This document shows positions 22,926-33,392 of a DNA stretch of 64,000 bases, piece after piece. Below the pieces are notes generated by a model. It was not told the DNA's origin and searched no databases. It was given only the letters and a program-made list of their open reading frames with translations. Source of the stretch: Pictodentalium vernedei (taxonomy: Eukaryota > Mollusca > Scaphopoda > Dentaliida > Dentaliidae); contig CM062294.1 in the NCBI GenBank assembly GCA_031216915.1, positions 158,737,455-158,801,454 on the forward strand. The letters are read 5' to 3'. Position numbers and translations under genes: made by a program. Within the stretch, counting starts at the first letter, position 1. Each line of letters begins with the position of its first letter.

Positions 22926-23860
22926 AGTGACGTTAATTTGTATAAACTTTGTATCCTAGCACCAAGACAGCACCTGCTTTCTTGCATAAAGATGAATACA
23001 GTGGAACCCTGTTAAGGGAATAGCCACTTTGCCAATGAAACTTATTCATTTAACAAGAGTATTCAATTAACATGGATTGTATCACTTTCCGGTATTCTAG
23101 AGATAAACTTAGCATTTACTCTATAATATCTTATTTGACAGAGCTCCATGAGCTCTGTCAAACAAGATATAATAGATTAAATGACTGTATTGGATGTACT
23201 GAGACCAAATAGGTATATAAACAAGGGAAAACTGGGGAGAGTCAGGGTTATTTCTCAACAGGTTACAAGATTTTTTATTCAATTAACAGGAGATTACTCT
23301 TTTACCTACATTTAATTAACAGGTCAAATTTGTACTGGAGGTATGGTAAATGGCTTTGTGTTGGGAAATTATATTCAACTAACAGGGTTATTCAGTTAAG
23401 AGATATCCATTAAGTGGGCTGCACTGTACTAGAAAATGAAACAATCGAGGGATCCCGAAGGAGGGGTGGCACCCTCCATTTTTGTGACTCATATTGTTTT
23501 CACGAGCACCAACACCAAATGACACGGTATTATCCGCGATAACACATGGAACATACACTACTGGAGAAGTGGTTACACCTGTAGCTCCTGCGAAAAAGCC
23601 ACCAAAGAGCAACATTGATCTTCTGTTTTCCTAAATTTTCTTGTGGAAACGCCCAGACCGAGGCAATGACATTGGGACACTGCCTCTCATCAACTCGTAG
23701 CTTCGCGCGCTGTGTGATGCTCGCATCAGAACCCATGATTGAAACGTGGCACCTCAGCCTCAGTATCATGGGTCAGTCAGTGATAACCCCAAGCAAAACA
23801 ATACATGCTTGGCAAACAAACCTGAGTCACTATGGAAACAAAATAATGAACAACGAAGTT
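22926..23860. repeat. Diverged copy of the 3.27-kb unit, part 1
   Basis: Matches about 11035-11540 of unit copy 1 with frequent substitutions, e.g. TCCGTTTTTCCAAATTGTCG against CTGTTTTCCTAAATTTTCTT and CCATGATTGAAA in both. Extra sequence, including the palindrome at 23122-23174, interrupts it. Its age contrasts with the near identity among array copies. Confidence 0.75.
23122..23174. repeat. Short palindrome
   Basis: TATAATATCTTATTTGACAG and its near-complement around GAGCTCCATGAGCTC; centre shared with 4884-4906. Confidence 0.8.
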
Positions 23861-24191
23861 GGAAGGACTTATAGCGATCATCAGCATTTTAAAATTGTTT
23901 CCCTTCCATCGCGATTTAGGATGCTTCTCATAAAGCAACTCTGAAGATATTTGACACACTTATTCACCTTTATTTCTACTTCTCAGCTAAGGCGGCGATT
24001 TCTGATTTCGCACCTTTATCCAAAACAATTCCCAATTTACGCGATCTTTTATTATCATGGCCTGTATCAAGACTCGATATTTCAACTTTTGTAAATCTCA
24101 TTTCTGACAAAAAACAATGTCTAAAACAATGATCCGACCTGGGGAATTCTCAACTGTTATAGTCTAATTTTCGGGTGGTTTTATTGTCGTT

Positions 24192-24400
24192 GCCGGTGTA
24201 AAAGGAATGGAAGTCCGTAGGAACGTTAGTCCCTCTGGACTATTATTCCGCGGAATTATAGTCCTAGGTCTAACATTTCTAGGAATAGTAGTCCGCCGGA
24301 CTACTATTCCTAGAAATGTTAGACCTAGGACTATAATTCCGCGGAATAATGGTCCAGAGGGACTAATTTTCCTACGGACTTCCATTCCAGTTACACCGGC
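24192..24400. mobile_element. 209-bp almost perfect palindrome (fold-back element)
   Basis: Ends GCCGGTGTAAAAGGAATGG and CCATTCCAGTTACACCGGC. Arms of about 100 bp meet at AGTAGTCCGCCGGACTACT, with almost no mismatches. Arms can be told apart by AACGTT (left) and AATTTT-type (right) near the outer end. A second copy lies at 27849-28056 in the opposite orientation. Length and ends suggest a non-autonomous DNA element; no target duplication is obvious. Confidence 0.85.
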
Positions 24401-24677
24401 ACCAAAAATTAATGAAATGATAGTATGTTATACAGCTCAAAAATAAGAGGTAGCTTTTTTATTTTCCGATTTATCTTCATTTTCTGGGTTTTAACGTCAC
24501 TTCAAATTTTTACACATATTTTCCGTAACACGCGTAACTCTCTATTAATAATACACATAGCTATGACATTTCACACACTATAATGTCGATGGTGTCTCTT
24601 GTCAATGCAGATATTATAATATCAAATTTCAACCTTTGCCAACTATAACGTCATATTGACGCTATTTTCATGGGCGT

Positions 24678-24893
24678 TTAACCCTTTGAACCAGAGCGGT
24701 CGCTTTTCCGACCTGGAACGTGATACGTCATAACGTCATTATATAGGATGGCTGTTCAGTAAATATGTGGGTAGACCAATCGAGGCTGCACGTTGAAAAT
24801 ATTGATTGGTCTTCCACAAATAATGAATATGGACTCTTCTAATTGCTGCCATCGAACTGGCATGGAAGATACCACTAGAGTTCAATGGGTTAA
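24678..24893. mobile_element. TTAA MITE, second family
   Basis: TTAACCCTTTGAACCAGAG at the left and GAGTTCAATGGGTTAA at the right, with TTAA on both sides. Internal inverted match GTAGACCAATC / GATTGGTCTTC. A reversed second copy is at 41816-42056. Confidence 0.85.
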
Positions 24894-25289
24894 AACTGAC
24901 CAGGCTATTCAACTCTCCTTCTTAAAATTTTGCAAATATAGTCTACAACAAAAATCATATCTAAAAACGCAACCAGTTTCCAGCAGTCAACAAATTCGTT
25001 GTGGTGACGGTCGGACATCCACGTCGAAAAGATAAAGTTCGTCCAATTTTCCTGAAATTTTAGAATGTTGTAGAGCTGGAAAAATAAAAAAGTTAGCTTC
25101 TTTTTTGGAATGTTTGATTTAAAGTCATTTCCGACGTTTTTACGTCAAATGGCTTTTTTGATTGGCATACCTACAGCCATTGCCATGGTACTTACAGATA
25201 TCACACTTCTCATTTTAGCGTGCAGTAATTACTCTAAAGCATTGCCAAGTTCCTTTGTCATTGACGCAAAACGTTATCGGACAGTGAAT
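24894..25289. other. Unassigned sequence
   Basis: No coding or repeat assignment I can support; short ORFs only. Confidence 0.35.
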
Positions 25290-26093
25290 TACGAAACATG
25301 AATATATCGAATGCATAAACGGTTTCATCACAAAACCCTATAAAACGACATGAATACAAAATGACCCTTTTAAATGGACATATGAATGAAAGGACAGAAG
25401 AAGAATTGGTGAAGTCTTCGCAAGATATGCGTAAAACTGAGGGCACACAGGGAATGCTCCACATAGTTTTATCTTCAATCTTTTCAAAAGTGATGTACTA
25501 TTTGTCCTTACTCGCAGGTTGTTTTGATGTCTCTCAGAATAACTGTTGATTAACACTGGCCACATTGGCTTCTGCTTGTAGATGCAGAAGAACTTCCAAT
25601 TCAATGTAAGGAAAAGGGAATATCAGCTTAGTTTTTTGGAATGATTAAGAGAGAACACAGCTAGGGTGGAGTACGTGGAATTGGAATCAACGACCCGAGG
25701 TGGAGTTACTCCTGTATTTCACGAACGCCTGACGGGCGCGTGAAATACAGGACAAACTTCACCAAGGGTCGTTGATTCCGGCCCCTGTACTCTATCTGAG
25801 CTGTGCACTGTATTTATACCCTATTAAACGCGAATTAAGTGAATGATGAAGATATACTTAAAGAAAAATATCACTTCTGGGGGTCTGATAACTTTCTTGC
25901 CTGGCACAGTTTTGTGTCGAAGCATTTCAATTACGTCAGAAGGTCGCACAGACACGTAACGCCCAATCAGCTTGGATCTTACATGACGTTCTTACTCGTA
26001 ATCCAGATATTACGCGTGGTGTATCGAGAACATTTCCCAAATGTCTGTATTGTTTCATGTAACGCTGATGTAATATGTGTAGCACAAAGTTAA
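25290..26093. repeat. Diverged copy of the 3.27-kb unit, part 2
   Basis: Follows about 11735-12040, then jumps across the MITE (empty TTAA at 25645-25648). It resumes at 12292-12495, then continues into the start of a next unit (GCGAATTAAGTGAATGATG at about 25829) without the tRNA-like head, and on to the ATGACGTTCTTAC..CGTAATCCAGATA block. It is therefore an ancestral-type arrangement lacking three insertions. Confidence 0.8.
25669..25795. repeat. Imperfect palindrome in the diverged unit
   Basis: GGAATCAACGACCC pairs with GGGTCGTTGATTCC, and CCTGTATTTCACG with CGTGAAATACAGG. In the array units the same place has mismatched G and C runs instead. Confidence 0.75.
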
Positions 26094-26453
26094 GTAGAGC
26101 TAAATACCTCAGTCGGTACGTCAATAAATTTTGTATGGATGTATACTGATCCATCTCATCCTGTTGATATCACATTGTTGTTTGATAATAACGAAAAAGG
26201 CAACCGGGGCTTGTACAGAATGTTCCAGAACGGTCTTGAATTTTCAGACAGAGAATTAAAACGAAGAAGTGAGTCGCGAATTGATATGAGTTTCGACGTG
26301 CTAAGACATGGGTCAATATAAAAGTGTAGGGTTGACCGGTAACCATCTTCGAGTTAATTGTTCATGCATGTGGATTTATGGTTGATTTCATGTGTTTGCT
26401 GTGTGTGTTTTGGGGCGGGAAAACCTGAAAGGTTTTAAAATGTTTTAAGTTGC

Positions 26454-26717
26454 TTAACCCTTTACCTAACGAATCGCCCGCATCCGCCCGCGTAATATGC
26501 AAATTGTGCAGTTGAAAAAATTAAAAAAAAAATCAAAATAATTCAACAAAACCATACCAAAACCATATCATATGATCCCTCATTGGAACGAGCTCATTGA
26601 GCTCGTTCCAATGAGGGGTCACATGATGTGGTTTTGTTGAAATTTTTTGAAAAATTAAAAAAAAATAATATTTAAAATAATAAATTTTGATATCGTCTGC
26701 GTTGGGCAAAGGGTTAA
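26454..26717. mobile_element. TTAA MITE, variant with GAGCTCATTGAGCTC core
   Basis: TTAACCCTTTACCTAACG at the left, CGTTGGGCAAAGGGTTAA at the right, TTAA on both sides. Central hairpin TCATTGGAACGAGCTCATTG with longer AT-rich arms (CAACAAAACCA / TGGTTTTGTTG). Confidence 0.85.
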
Positions 26718-27144
26718 ATGGAGAGAAACAAACGTTACTTAGAAACGCTGCTAACTATTTGTGTTATAAATTATCGGCTAAATGTTGTTATAAGTCACAG
26801 CAGTACAAATGCCATGAGGATGAAATAAGGCAGACCAAATATGCATATGTATCAATTGCTATTTTAAGTGTGCGTTTTTGTTTTTTCTCTCTTTTGTCTG
26901 TACTCTGGCGAAGGTCTTCGGCAGACCGAAAACTTGGAAGATGCTTTTCGGTACTGTTGGTGCTTAATATAGATAAATATTTTTCACGTTTGGCCTATGT
27001 ATTTCGTCGAACTCATGAAACAGATTTGTTTCTTTCAGGATATAGAAGTTATACTCCATTAAACATATGCGCCCTATGAAGAGGATGAAAGAAATTCATT
27101 GTTCGTGAATACATTTTAATTACATATATGTTTTATTTCAACAG
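26718..27144. other. Unassigned sequence upstream of a candidate exon
   Basis: AT-rich. The longest frame runs into the MITE and has no family match, so it is not called. Confidence 0.35.
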
Positions 27145-27510
27145 CAGTTGTAGAGACGGCGGCGGACGATGGCATGAGTAGTTATTCTTCCTTGAGTACT
27201 TACCCTGATGGCTTTCTCACAGTAGACCCAACATCAGTGCCAATTCAGGATTTGCCAAGCCGCAGCCATTTCACGCTTAGCGAAGTTATAAAGTCCTCAT
27301 TTGAGTTTTTGCTCACAGAAATGGAAGGCAAATCGACGGATATTCAATTCTCCATTGAATCATTTAGTCATTTACCATCAGCGAGTGTCAGCTCATCAAT
27401 CCAACCTGAATATCTCCTTACTACAACGCAACCACATCCCTCTATGGATGGGAACTTATCGACCATTTCGAAGATGACGACACAGAGTGTGCTATCACCT
27501 AGGACAGAAA
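27145..27510 (+). CDS. Candidate internal exon, Ser/Thr-rich (extracellular-type)
   Basis: Splice-bounded open frame: acceptor TTTTATTTCAACAG just before 27145 and donor AA/GTAAGATA after 27510. The length is 366 bases with intron phase 1 at both ends, and the frame is open throughout. It encodes ETAADDGMSSYSSLSTYPDG followed by a Ser/Thr/Pro-rich stretch ending SVLSPRTE. This composition resembles mucin-like linkers of membrane or secreted proteins; no named domain is recognised. The phase matches the candidate terminal exon at 43114. It could equally be a chance ORF; there is no homology evidence. Confidence 0.35.
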
Positions 27511-27848
27511 GTAAGATAACTATTTCTTTATAAAACGTCTAAAATACTTGAATTATTTAATTATGTAATGACATGATTTTCGAGGGCGTTGGGCTCCATT
27601 ACTGGACTGCCATCTGTGATCAGCAGTCCAGCAGTCATTAGCGACCCAAGGCGATAGCCGATGGCCGATACTTAGAAATTATAAGAACGTTTTTCGACCC
27701 TTTTGGATTTAAATTATTTCGTACAAAGAATCAACGTGAAACACCATTTATTAAACAATTTAAGGCAGAACACTTCATAATTAGGGAAATGTAAACAGAT
27801 TTCCAGGAAGACGAAATGACGCCATGCACAGAACTTCAGCGCGTGCTG
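27511..27848. other. Unassigned (intron-like) sequence
   Basis: No coding signal. A short inverted match CAGTCCAGCAGTC region near 27605-27640 is too small to classify. Confidence 0.35.
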
Positions 27849-28056
27849 GCCGGTGTAACAGGAATGGAAGTCCGTAGGAAAATTAGTCCCTCTGGACTAT
27901 TATTCCGCGGAATTATAGTCCTAGGTCTAACATTTCTAGGAATAGTTGTCCGCCGGACTACTATTCCTAGAAATGTTAGACCTAGGACTATAATTCCGCG
28001 GAATAATAGTCCAGAGGGACTAACGTTCCTACGGACTTCCATTCCTTTTACACCGG
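27849..28056. mobile_element. 208-bp palindrome, second copy in opposite orientation
   Basis: Same sequence as 24192-24400. Here the AACGTT-bearing arm is on the right, so the element is inverted relative to the first copy. Ends GCCGGTGTAACAGG and CCTTTTACACCGG. Confidence 0.85.
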
Positions 28057-28228
28057 ATTAGTGGACTGTTGGGATAAATGGTCTTACTATACGGCAATAC
28101 TAATGAGGTATTTAGGGTAGTCATATAATAAACTTCGATATGGATCGAGTCGATAGTTAGATATTATATTATGTAAGGTAGTATTTACATGAAGGTTGCT
28201 CATAATGAATTGATAATAATATAAGTTT

Positions 28229-28368
28229 CACAGTTTGGTAGTGACCTAATATGGTATATATGGGGTCAGTTAATTCCATATTGGGCGAGAGCTTCTCGAG
28301 CTTCGCTCTCGCCCAATATGGAATTAACTGACCCCATATATACCATATTAGGTCACTATCAAACTGTG
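28229..28368. repeat. 140-bp palindrome
   Basis: CACAGTTTGGTAGTGACC pairs with GGTCACTATCAAACTGTG; the arms continue through GGGGTCAGTTAATTCCATAT to a GAGCTTCTCGAGCTTCGCTC centre. Confidence 0.9.
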
Positions 28369-28915
28369 TAACGAATATATCTTACCGACTACCTTTTTTA
28401 TAAAGAATTAGACTTTACAATGACTGATAAATGGTAAAATTCCTTCTTGTTAATTTTAATTTCAATACATTTTGTTCTTATAAACACAAATAAATATATC
28501 AAAACCAACAAAAATGAACGCGTTTCTGTGACTTCCAGAATTTCGAATCGTTCCCAAATGAAGAATCAGATAACAATGAAATGAATGTACATGTATCTTG
28601 TAAATTGCCGTGAATTGAATCTTAATTCTTGTTTATCGTAAGGTTATGGATGATTGTAACATTTCCATAATAAACATTGGGGTTTGATTGCACTGTGTTT
28701 ACAGCAGTGCAATTTTGAATTGTGTCATTTTTTCTTTGAGGTATTCTCTTAAAATATTGGCACATCTTTTATTAGCTTTAATGGTATTGTCCGCGTTCAG
28801 CTTAAGACGTTTTGCATCTACCTCCTCGTCTGTCGTCTGCGCGAAGCGTTTATTGTTTTCCGACATTTTGAAAGATGAACGAACAAAGGGGAGAATACTG
28901 ACGGTATATTATTAG
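28369..28915. other. Unassigned AT-rich sequence
   Basis: Only short ORFs; no repeat recognised. Confidence 0.35.
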
Positions 28916-29054
28916 TTACAGGACGTTCAGGCGGCGGATATGGTATCATATGAGGCGAGGTGAAAACAATATTGGACGAGGCGGTACGCCGAGTCCAATA
29001 TTGTTTTTGCCGAGCCTCATATGACACCGTATCCGCCACCTGAACGTCCTGTAA
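28916..29054. repeat. 139-bp palindrome
   Basis: TTACAGGACGTTCAGGCGGC pairs with a near-complement ending GAACGTCCTGTAA; inner arms CAATATTGGACGAGGCGG / TCCAATATTG; a few mismatches, asymmetric GGTGAAAAC against TTTTTGCC. Confidence 0.85.
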
Positions 29055-30263
29055 CGTCATTATTATGCCAGCGAAAACAAAATAACAATCAAATTTGAAC
29101 GTCGGCACATTTTCAAAACTGGTGCAAAACGCTATGTAAGTTGTAACAAACGTGCACAGTTGTCTCTCTGTTTGTGTATAATTTCCTTGACAACACAGAC
29201 AACAGCGATAGACGATTTTCTTCGTACTGTCACTTTGTCTTGAGTGTGCAGAAAATGGCCGAAATGTCCGATTTTGTAGAATTCGAACAAAATAAATGTA
29301 TCTCGCATCTTTTCCTTCATAGCTGTGATTCATTTCTTACAATTTCATTATAGTGCAGTCGCTATTTTTAAAAACGAGAGAAAATGAGACATATAGACAC
29401 GGAGGGACGTTTGATTGATCCGTTATCGGTAGATCGAATACAGTAATATTTCTCACTTCAAATAATTAAATTTACATTTAGAAAATAAATTTCACAATAA
29501 ATTTATTATAAAACGAGAGAAAATGAGACATATAGACACGGAGAGACGCTTGATTGTACTGCAATTTCTTCAATATGGATATAAAAGCACCGCGAGGTGA
29601 GGAATTTCCACGTCGAAACAAAATGGCGGTACTGACCTAATACGAGTTACGTATTAGGTCACCTCGGGCTGCAGGTGACCCAATACGGCTCAGTACCGTC
29701 CCACTATTCGGGGGCTGTGATTGGCGAATTTATTTAGCTGGCATAATAAGATTTTATATGGGGTTTGCATGTGACATTTACAAACCACTGAAATTCCCAG
29801 ATACTTGTAGAATGTAAGATATTGGTACATACACGACAGTTTTTGCACGCTAGTTTAGGGAGTCCGATATCCTGATAAATATTTGGCACCAAATACACCA
29901 GTTTACCGGATTACACAGTACTGTGGCTCAAAAGCAAACATGGCATTTTGACTTGATCGATATTGTATCGCGATCTGTTAAAAATTCTCTGATAGTTTTT
30001 TCTTCGGAATCATTTTAGTCGAAAAAGAATACAAACATTGTGTATTTGCAATAATTTAGTAATGAAATATCTGAGCATCATAAGAAATGTATTGTGACTT
30101 GATCGAAATTCTATCGCAATCTAATCGAATGTGAACGTTTCCTTCAATCACAGTACTGTAAATCCTATACAACTCCTTCGACATTTAAGCTTTTACCAAA
30201 CAGGTCGGTCGCAATATTTAGTATTATAGAAATTCTCATGTTTTTAAAATTAACCCTTTGAGG
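29055..30263. other. AT-rich sequence with a short palindrome
   Basis: A direct repeat of about 45 bp (AAACGAGAGAAAATGAGACA at about 29371 and 29511) and a palindrome at 29628-29698 (ACTGACCTAATACG pairing imperfectly with CAATACGGCTCAGT). No gene seen. Confidence 0.5.
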
Positions 30264-30452
30264 TCCCCGTGGGAACCCCGGGAAGTAAGCAGCACTTGTT
30301 TACTGTGGTAAACCAGTTCCGCTTTACTAGTAAAATAGGACCCAGTCACCAATGCTTGGGGTGACAGTCCTCTACAATGGGCAACATGTTGATCAACGAT
30401 TGACTAAACTTGACTTCATCTCCATGTTGTGTCACGATTAGCCATGGTGCAT
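30264..30452 (-). repeat. Inverted, diverged fragment of the 3.27-kb unit
   Basis: On the minus strand this reads ATGGAGATGAAGTCAAGTTTAGTCAATCG, then CCAAGCATTGGTGACTGG and ACTTCCCGGGGTTCCC, matching about 9640-9785 of unit copy 1 with substitutions. It begins just inside a TTAACCCTTTGAGG word at 30252. Confidence 0.75.
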
Positions 30453-31025
30453 AAATGTGACGTTAACCACTAACAAACAAACTAACAAACCCTTTGAGAC
30501 TTCAATTATCCTTACGTTCAAACGTCACTGGGAATTCCGTTTCTTCAACGTTTTTCAAAATGCGACGTCAAACGTCGGAAAGCACAAATAACAAGATGTT
30601 TTTCACATTCGTGATTAATTGGGCGAGGGCTATGCTATTTTTCGGCGGTCAGAATTTGTTTTTCAAAACATGTTGTATTACAAATTATTGGGGAGTACCC
30701 ATAGGCACTCTCCAATAATTTGTAATAAACAAATTTATACAAACAAAATTTATTTGTATTTGACTGAGTATGAAATTTAAGCAAGGAAAGTAATGGCTTA
30801 TGCTCTGGTATCCTAATTTTTTGAAAGCCATGCTTGTGGCGTCTAGTACTCAACCAGTTAGGACGTCTTGACAGCAGGAGATTATATTACTATTTTAAGC
30901 CGCGATAACATTTGGCTCAACGGTTGTCGTTGAACACTTTTCAGGAGAAAATAGGAATTGAGGTTAAAACTTGAAAAAAATCGAAAAATAATAACAAAGC
31001 AAATGACCACAAAGTATCAACGCGC
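30453..31025. other. Unassigned sequence with a 50-bp palindrome
   Basis: TATTACAAATTATTGG pairs with CCAATAATTTGTAATA at 30674-30726. Otherwise nothing recognised. Confidence 0.45.
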
Positions 31026-31290
31026 TGTATTTATTTATTTATTTATTGGTGCTTAAGGTCACATACTTATGCACAATGGCTAATCGTGACCGTGACAGTT
31101 TTACGGGTGGAGGAAGCCGGAGTACCCGCAGAGAACCACCGAGCATCGACGAGCAACTGCCAGCTCCTCAACATTTTAACTCTGTTCAAATTCCGCTCAA
31201 GCAGGGTTACAGCGGTTGAAGACATGTGCATCATCGACGTGCAGTACGCCTTAGTACACGGCGTCATCGTGACCCCATGTAGCCAACCGA
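31026..31290 (-). mobile_element. SINE, 5'-truncated, reverse orientation
   Basis: Starts with the tail (TTTATTTATTTATTTATTGG), then body words GGTCACATACTTATGCACAA, GGAGGAAGCCGGAGTACCC and CAGTACGCCTTAGTACAC in reverse. The head is missing. Confidence 0.9.
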
Positions 31291-32231
31291 AAAAAAGAAA
31301 TTTGGCACTAAAAATATACTTTTGGTAGGTCTTGAAGACTTTGTGGTTTATTATTTGAATGTATCGTTTTCGTTTAAACTCGCTATCGGACGACACATGC
31401 GTGACAGAATTCGATATTCATCGATCTTGGGCATGGATCAACTGAATTAACAGTTATCCATTTAATCTTATTCTTATCGAAACATTTCTTTGTTGCTTCG
31501 TCTTTTGTATCTTACTTAATCTTTTTATAAGCCTTCTGGCAGATAATAAATTATTTGCTTCTAGTTTATTTGGATTGAATAAACAGTGAGTAAATAATAA
31601 TCATGAAATTATTTTGTAAACGTTAATAATAGCCTTTTACATTCTTTAATAATTTAATCATTTGCTCCGCCTCTGCGTTTGATTGGTTGAAAGCATACAG
31701 CGTGAAAGTCGTCAAAATCGTATAAACCAAATCACGTCATGATTTGGAATGTCGCTACACGTTCGAACATCCGATCCAACATTGAAGACTCTGGAAGCCC
31801 CGCCCACTCAATCCAAATGTCACCGCGAGGGCGTGACGGCAGACTGATAGATGGATAACAAGCTTGTAAACAAAGATCAATGATCGATTTTTCATCGCCT
31901 CCAGTCAGCGAGAATATAATGATAATTTCTCGGGAGCAATTGAATTTAATAAAATATACCGAAGTGGGAGACGAATAAAAGATCATACACCCAAACATGA
32001 TTTTGGGGGAACTTAAAACAAATGTTTTTAATGATATTGTTATGACTTGCTAAATATCTGTCGTCTGCGATCGAAAATCAAAACAACAAACAATTTGACA
32101 ATGATTGACGTGACCTGCCTGTGGCATACTTTCCTGAGTTTGACTGTTGTCTTTTGCGAAAATTAAAAGTTTTTCGTTCACGTACACATAGTTTTTATAT
32201 TTTAATATTACAGCCAGGTTAAATTATAAAA
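31291..32231. other. Unassigned sequence
   Basis: No convincing ORF. Contains TGATTGGTTGAAAGC (a CCAAT box on the minus strand) near 31680, without an identifiable gene. Confidence 0.35.
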
Positions 32232-32383
32232 AAATAACTGTTGTTTTCCTTCGGTTTATGCGATATAAACCGAAAAATTTCAGCACAAGCTTAATCATAA
32301 CTCACTACACTAGTTATGATTAAGCTTGTGCTGAAAATTGTCGGTTTATATCGCATAAACCGAAGGAAAACAACAGTTATTTC
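32232..32383. repeat. 152-bp palindrome with about 68-bp arms
   Basis: AAATAACTGTTGTTTTCCTT pairs with AAGGAAAACAACAGTTATTT; inner arms TTTCAGCACAAGCTTAATCA / TGATTAAGCTTGTGCTGAAA; one short bulge and a small central loop. Confidence 0.9.
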
Positions 32384-33187
32384 TTAATTTAATTATTCAT
32401 TTATTTATTAGTTTCAGTGTTTTATTATCGATCATTTTATCCTTTGTGGTATTTTCTTGCAAGTTAAACACTTAGAAGAGCCAGGGAATATTAAATGAAG
32501 ATATCGCACTTTGAGAGCAACAAGTCGCTATTTGCAGTGCAGTAGCATTGCAAATGGTGACTTGTTGCATTTAAAGGACGATACGCGATTAATTTATTCT
32601 CTTTTAAAATCAGATTCTATTCGGCACCAAAATCTTTCATTTCGCAAAAAAAAAAAAAAAAAAATCATTTGTCATATAACGAAAGTATACTTGTCACCAA
32701 CATATTTTGGGCCAGCGTGAACGCTGTTAACTGTCCGGAACTCATTTATCTGGATGAGCAGAGATGTTTCATTATTCCCTGTCTGGATATATATCGGGGA
32801 GGTAAATGTAGTTTATTATACGCTAAACGATAGATTATCGAAAATATTGCGGAAAGATTTCAATCATATCCTCCACTGTGAAGATATAGAAATTTTCACT
32901 TTCGCGGTATCAATCAAAACGGTGGCGTTCAAAGCATCACTTCAATGTGAATACGAGTCTAATTGTCACTGGAAATGATCAATTTGTTCTAAAAAAGTAT
33001 AATGAAATGAAGATCTAGTGTTTTTGAGTGGATACCGATCATTTTCAGCAATAATTCAACACGTTTTCACCTTGAATTGATGCATGAAATGATGAAACCC
33101 GCCAGCTTTATCAGATCGCAAGGCATTACCTGTTCCGATTATCGATCAAATCACTTCCGCGTATCAATGGGCGACGAAGCTGGACTA
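32384..33187. other. Unassigned sequence left of LINE element II
   Basis: Poly-A run at 32647-32663. A 42-base stretch at 33051-33092 (core CACCTTGAATTGATGCATGA) occurs inverted at 38112-38154 on the other side of the LINE. Confidence 0.4.
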
Positions 33188-33392
33188 ATAATAATAATAA
33201 CACTTTGGCCAGCCGCTGATTTGTCGCGGTTCTCGGACGAGAAGGCCATGGTTACCCCTGTACTCCCAACTGCCTCCCTATTCCCACGCTTCTCCTCTCT
33301 TCCCAACACTCGGAGACGAACTGCTTGATGATATCCCTTGTCCCATTCTTCCCAATCTCTCCGATTAGCATATTAACCCTCTCCTTTGAGTC

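Noticed and set aside
26094..26267. Possible exon ending at a GTGAGT donor in phase 1, which would fit the exon at 27145
   Set aside because: Lacks a credible acceptor or start and lies right beside decayed repeat; too weak to call.
24192..28061. Open frames of 68-81 codons within the palindromes at 24192 and 27849, on both strands
   Set aside because: The same peptide appears on both strands because the DNA is palindromic; it reflects the inverted repeat.
28818..29333. 171-codon minus-strand frame
   Set aside because: Runs through a 139-bp palindrome, has no domain and no splice or start support.
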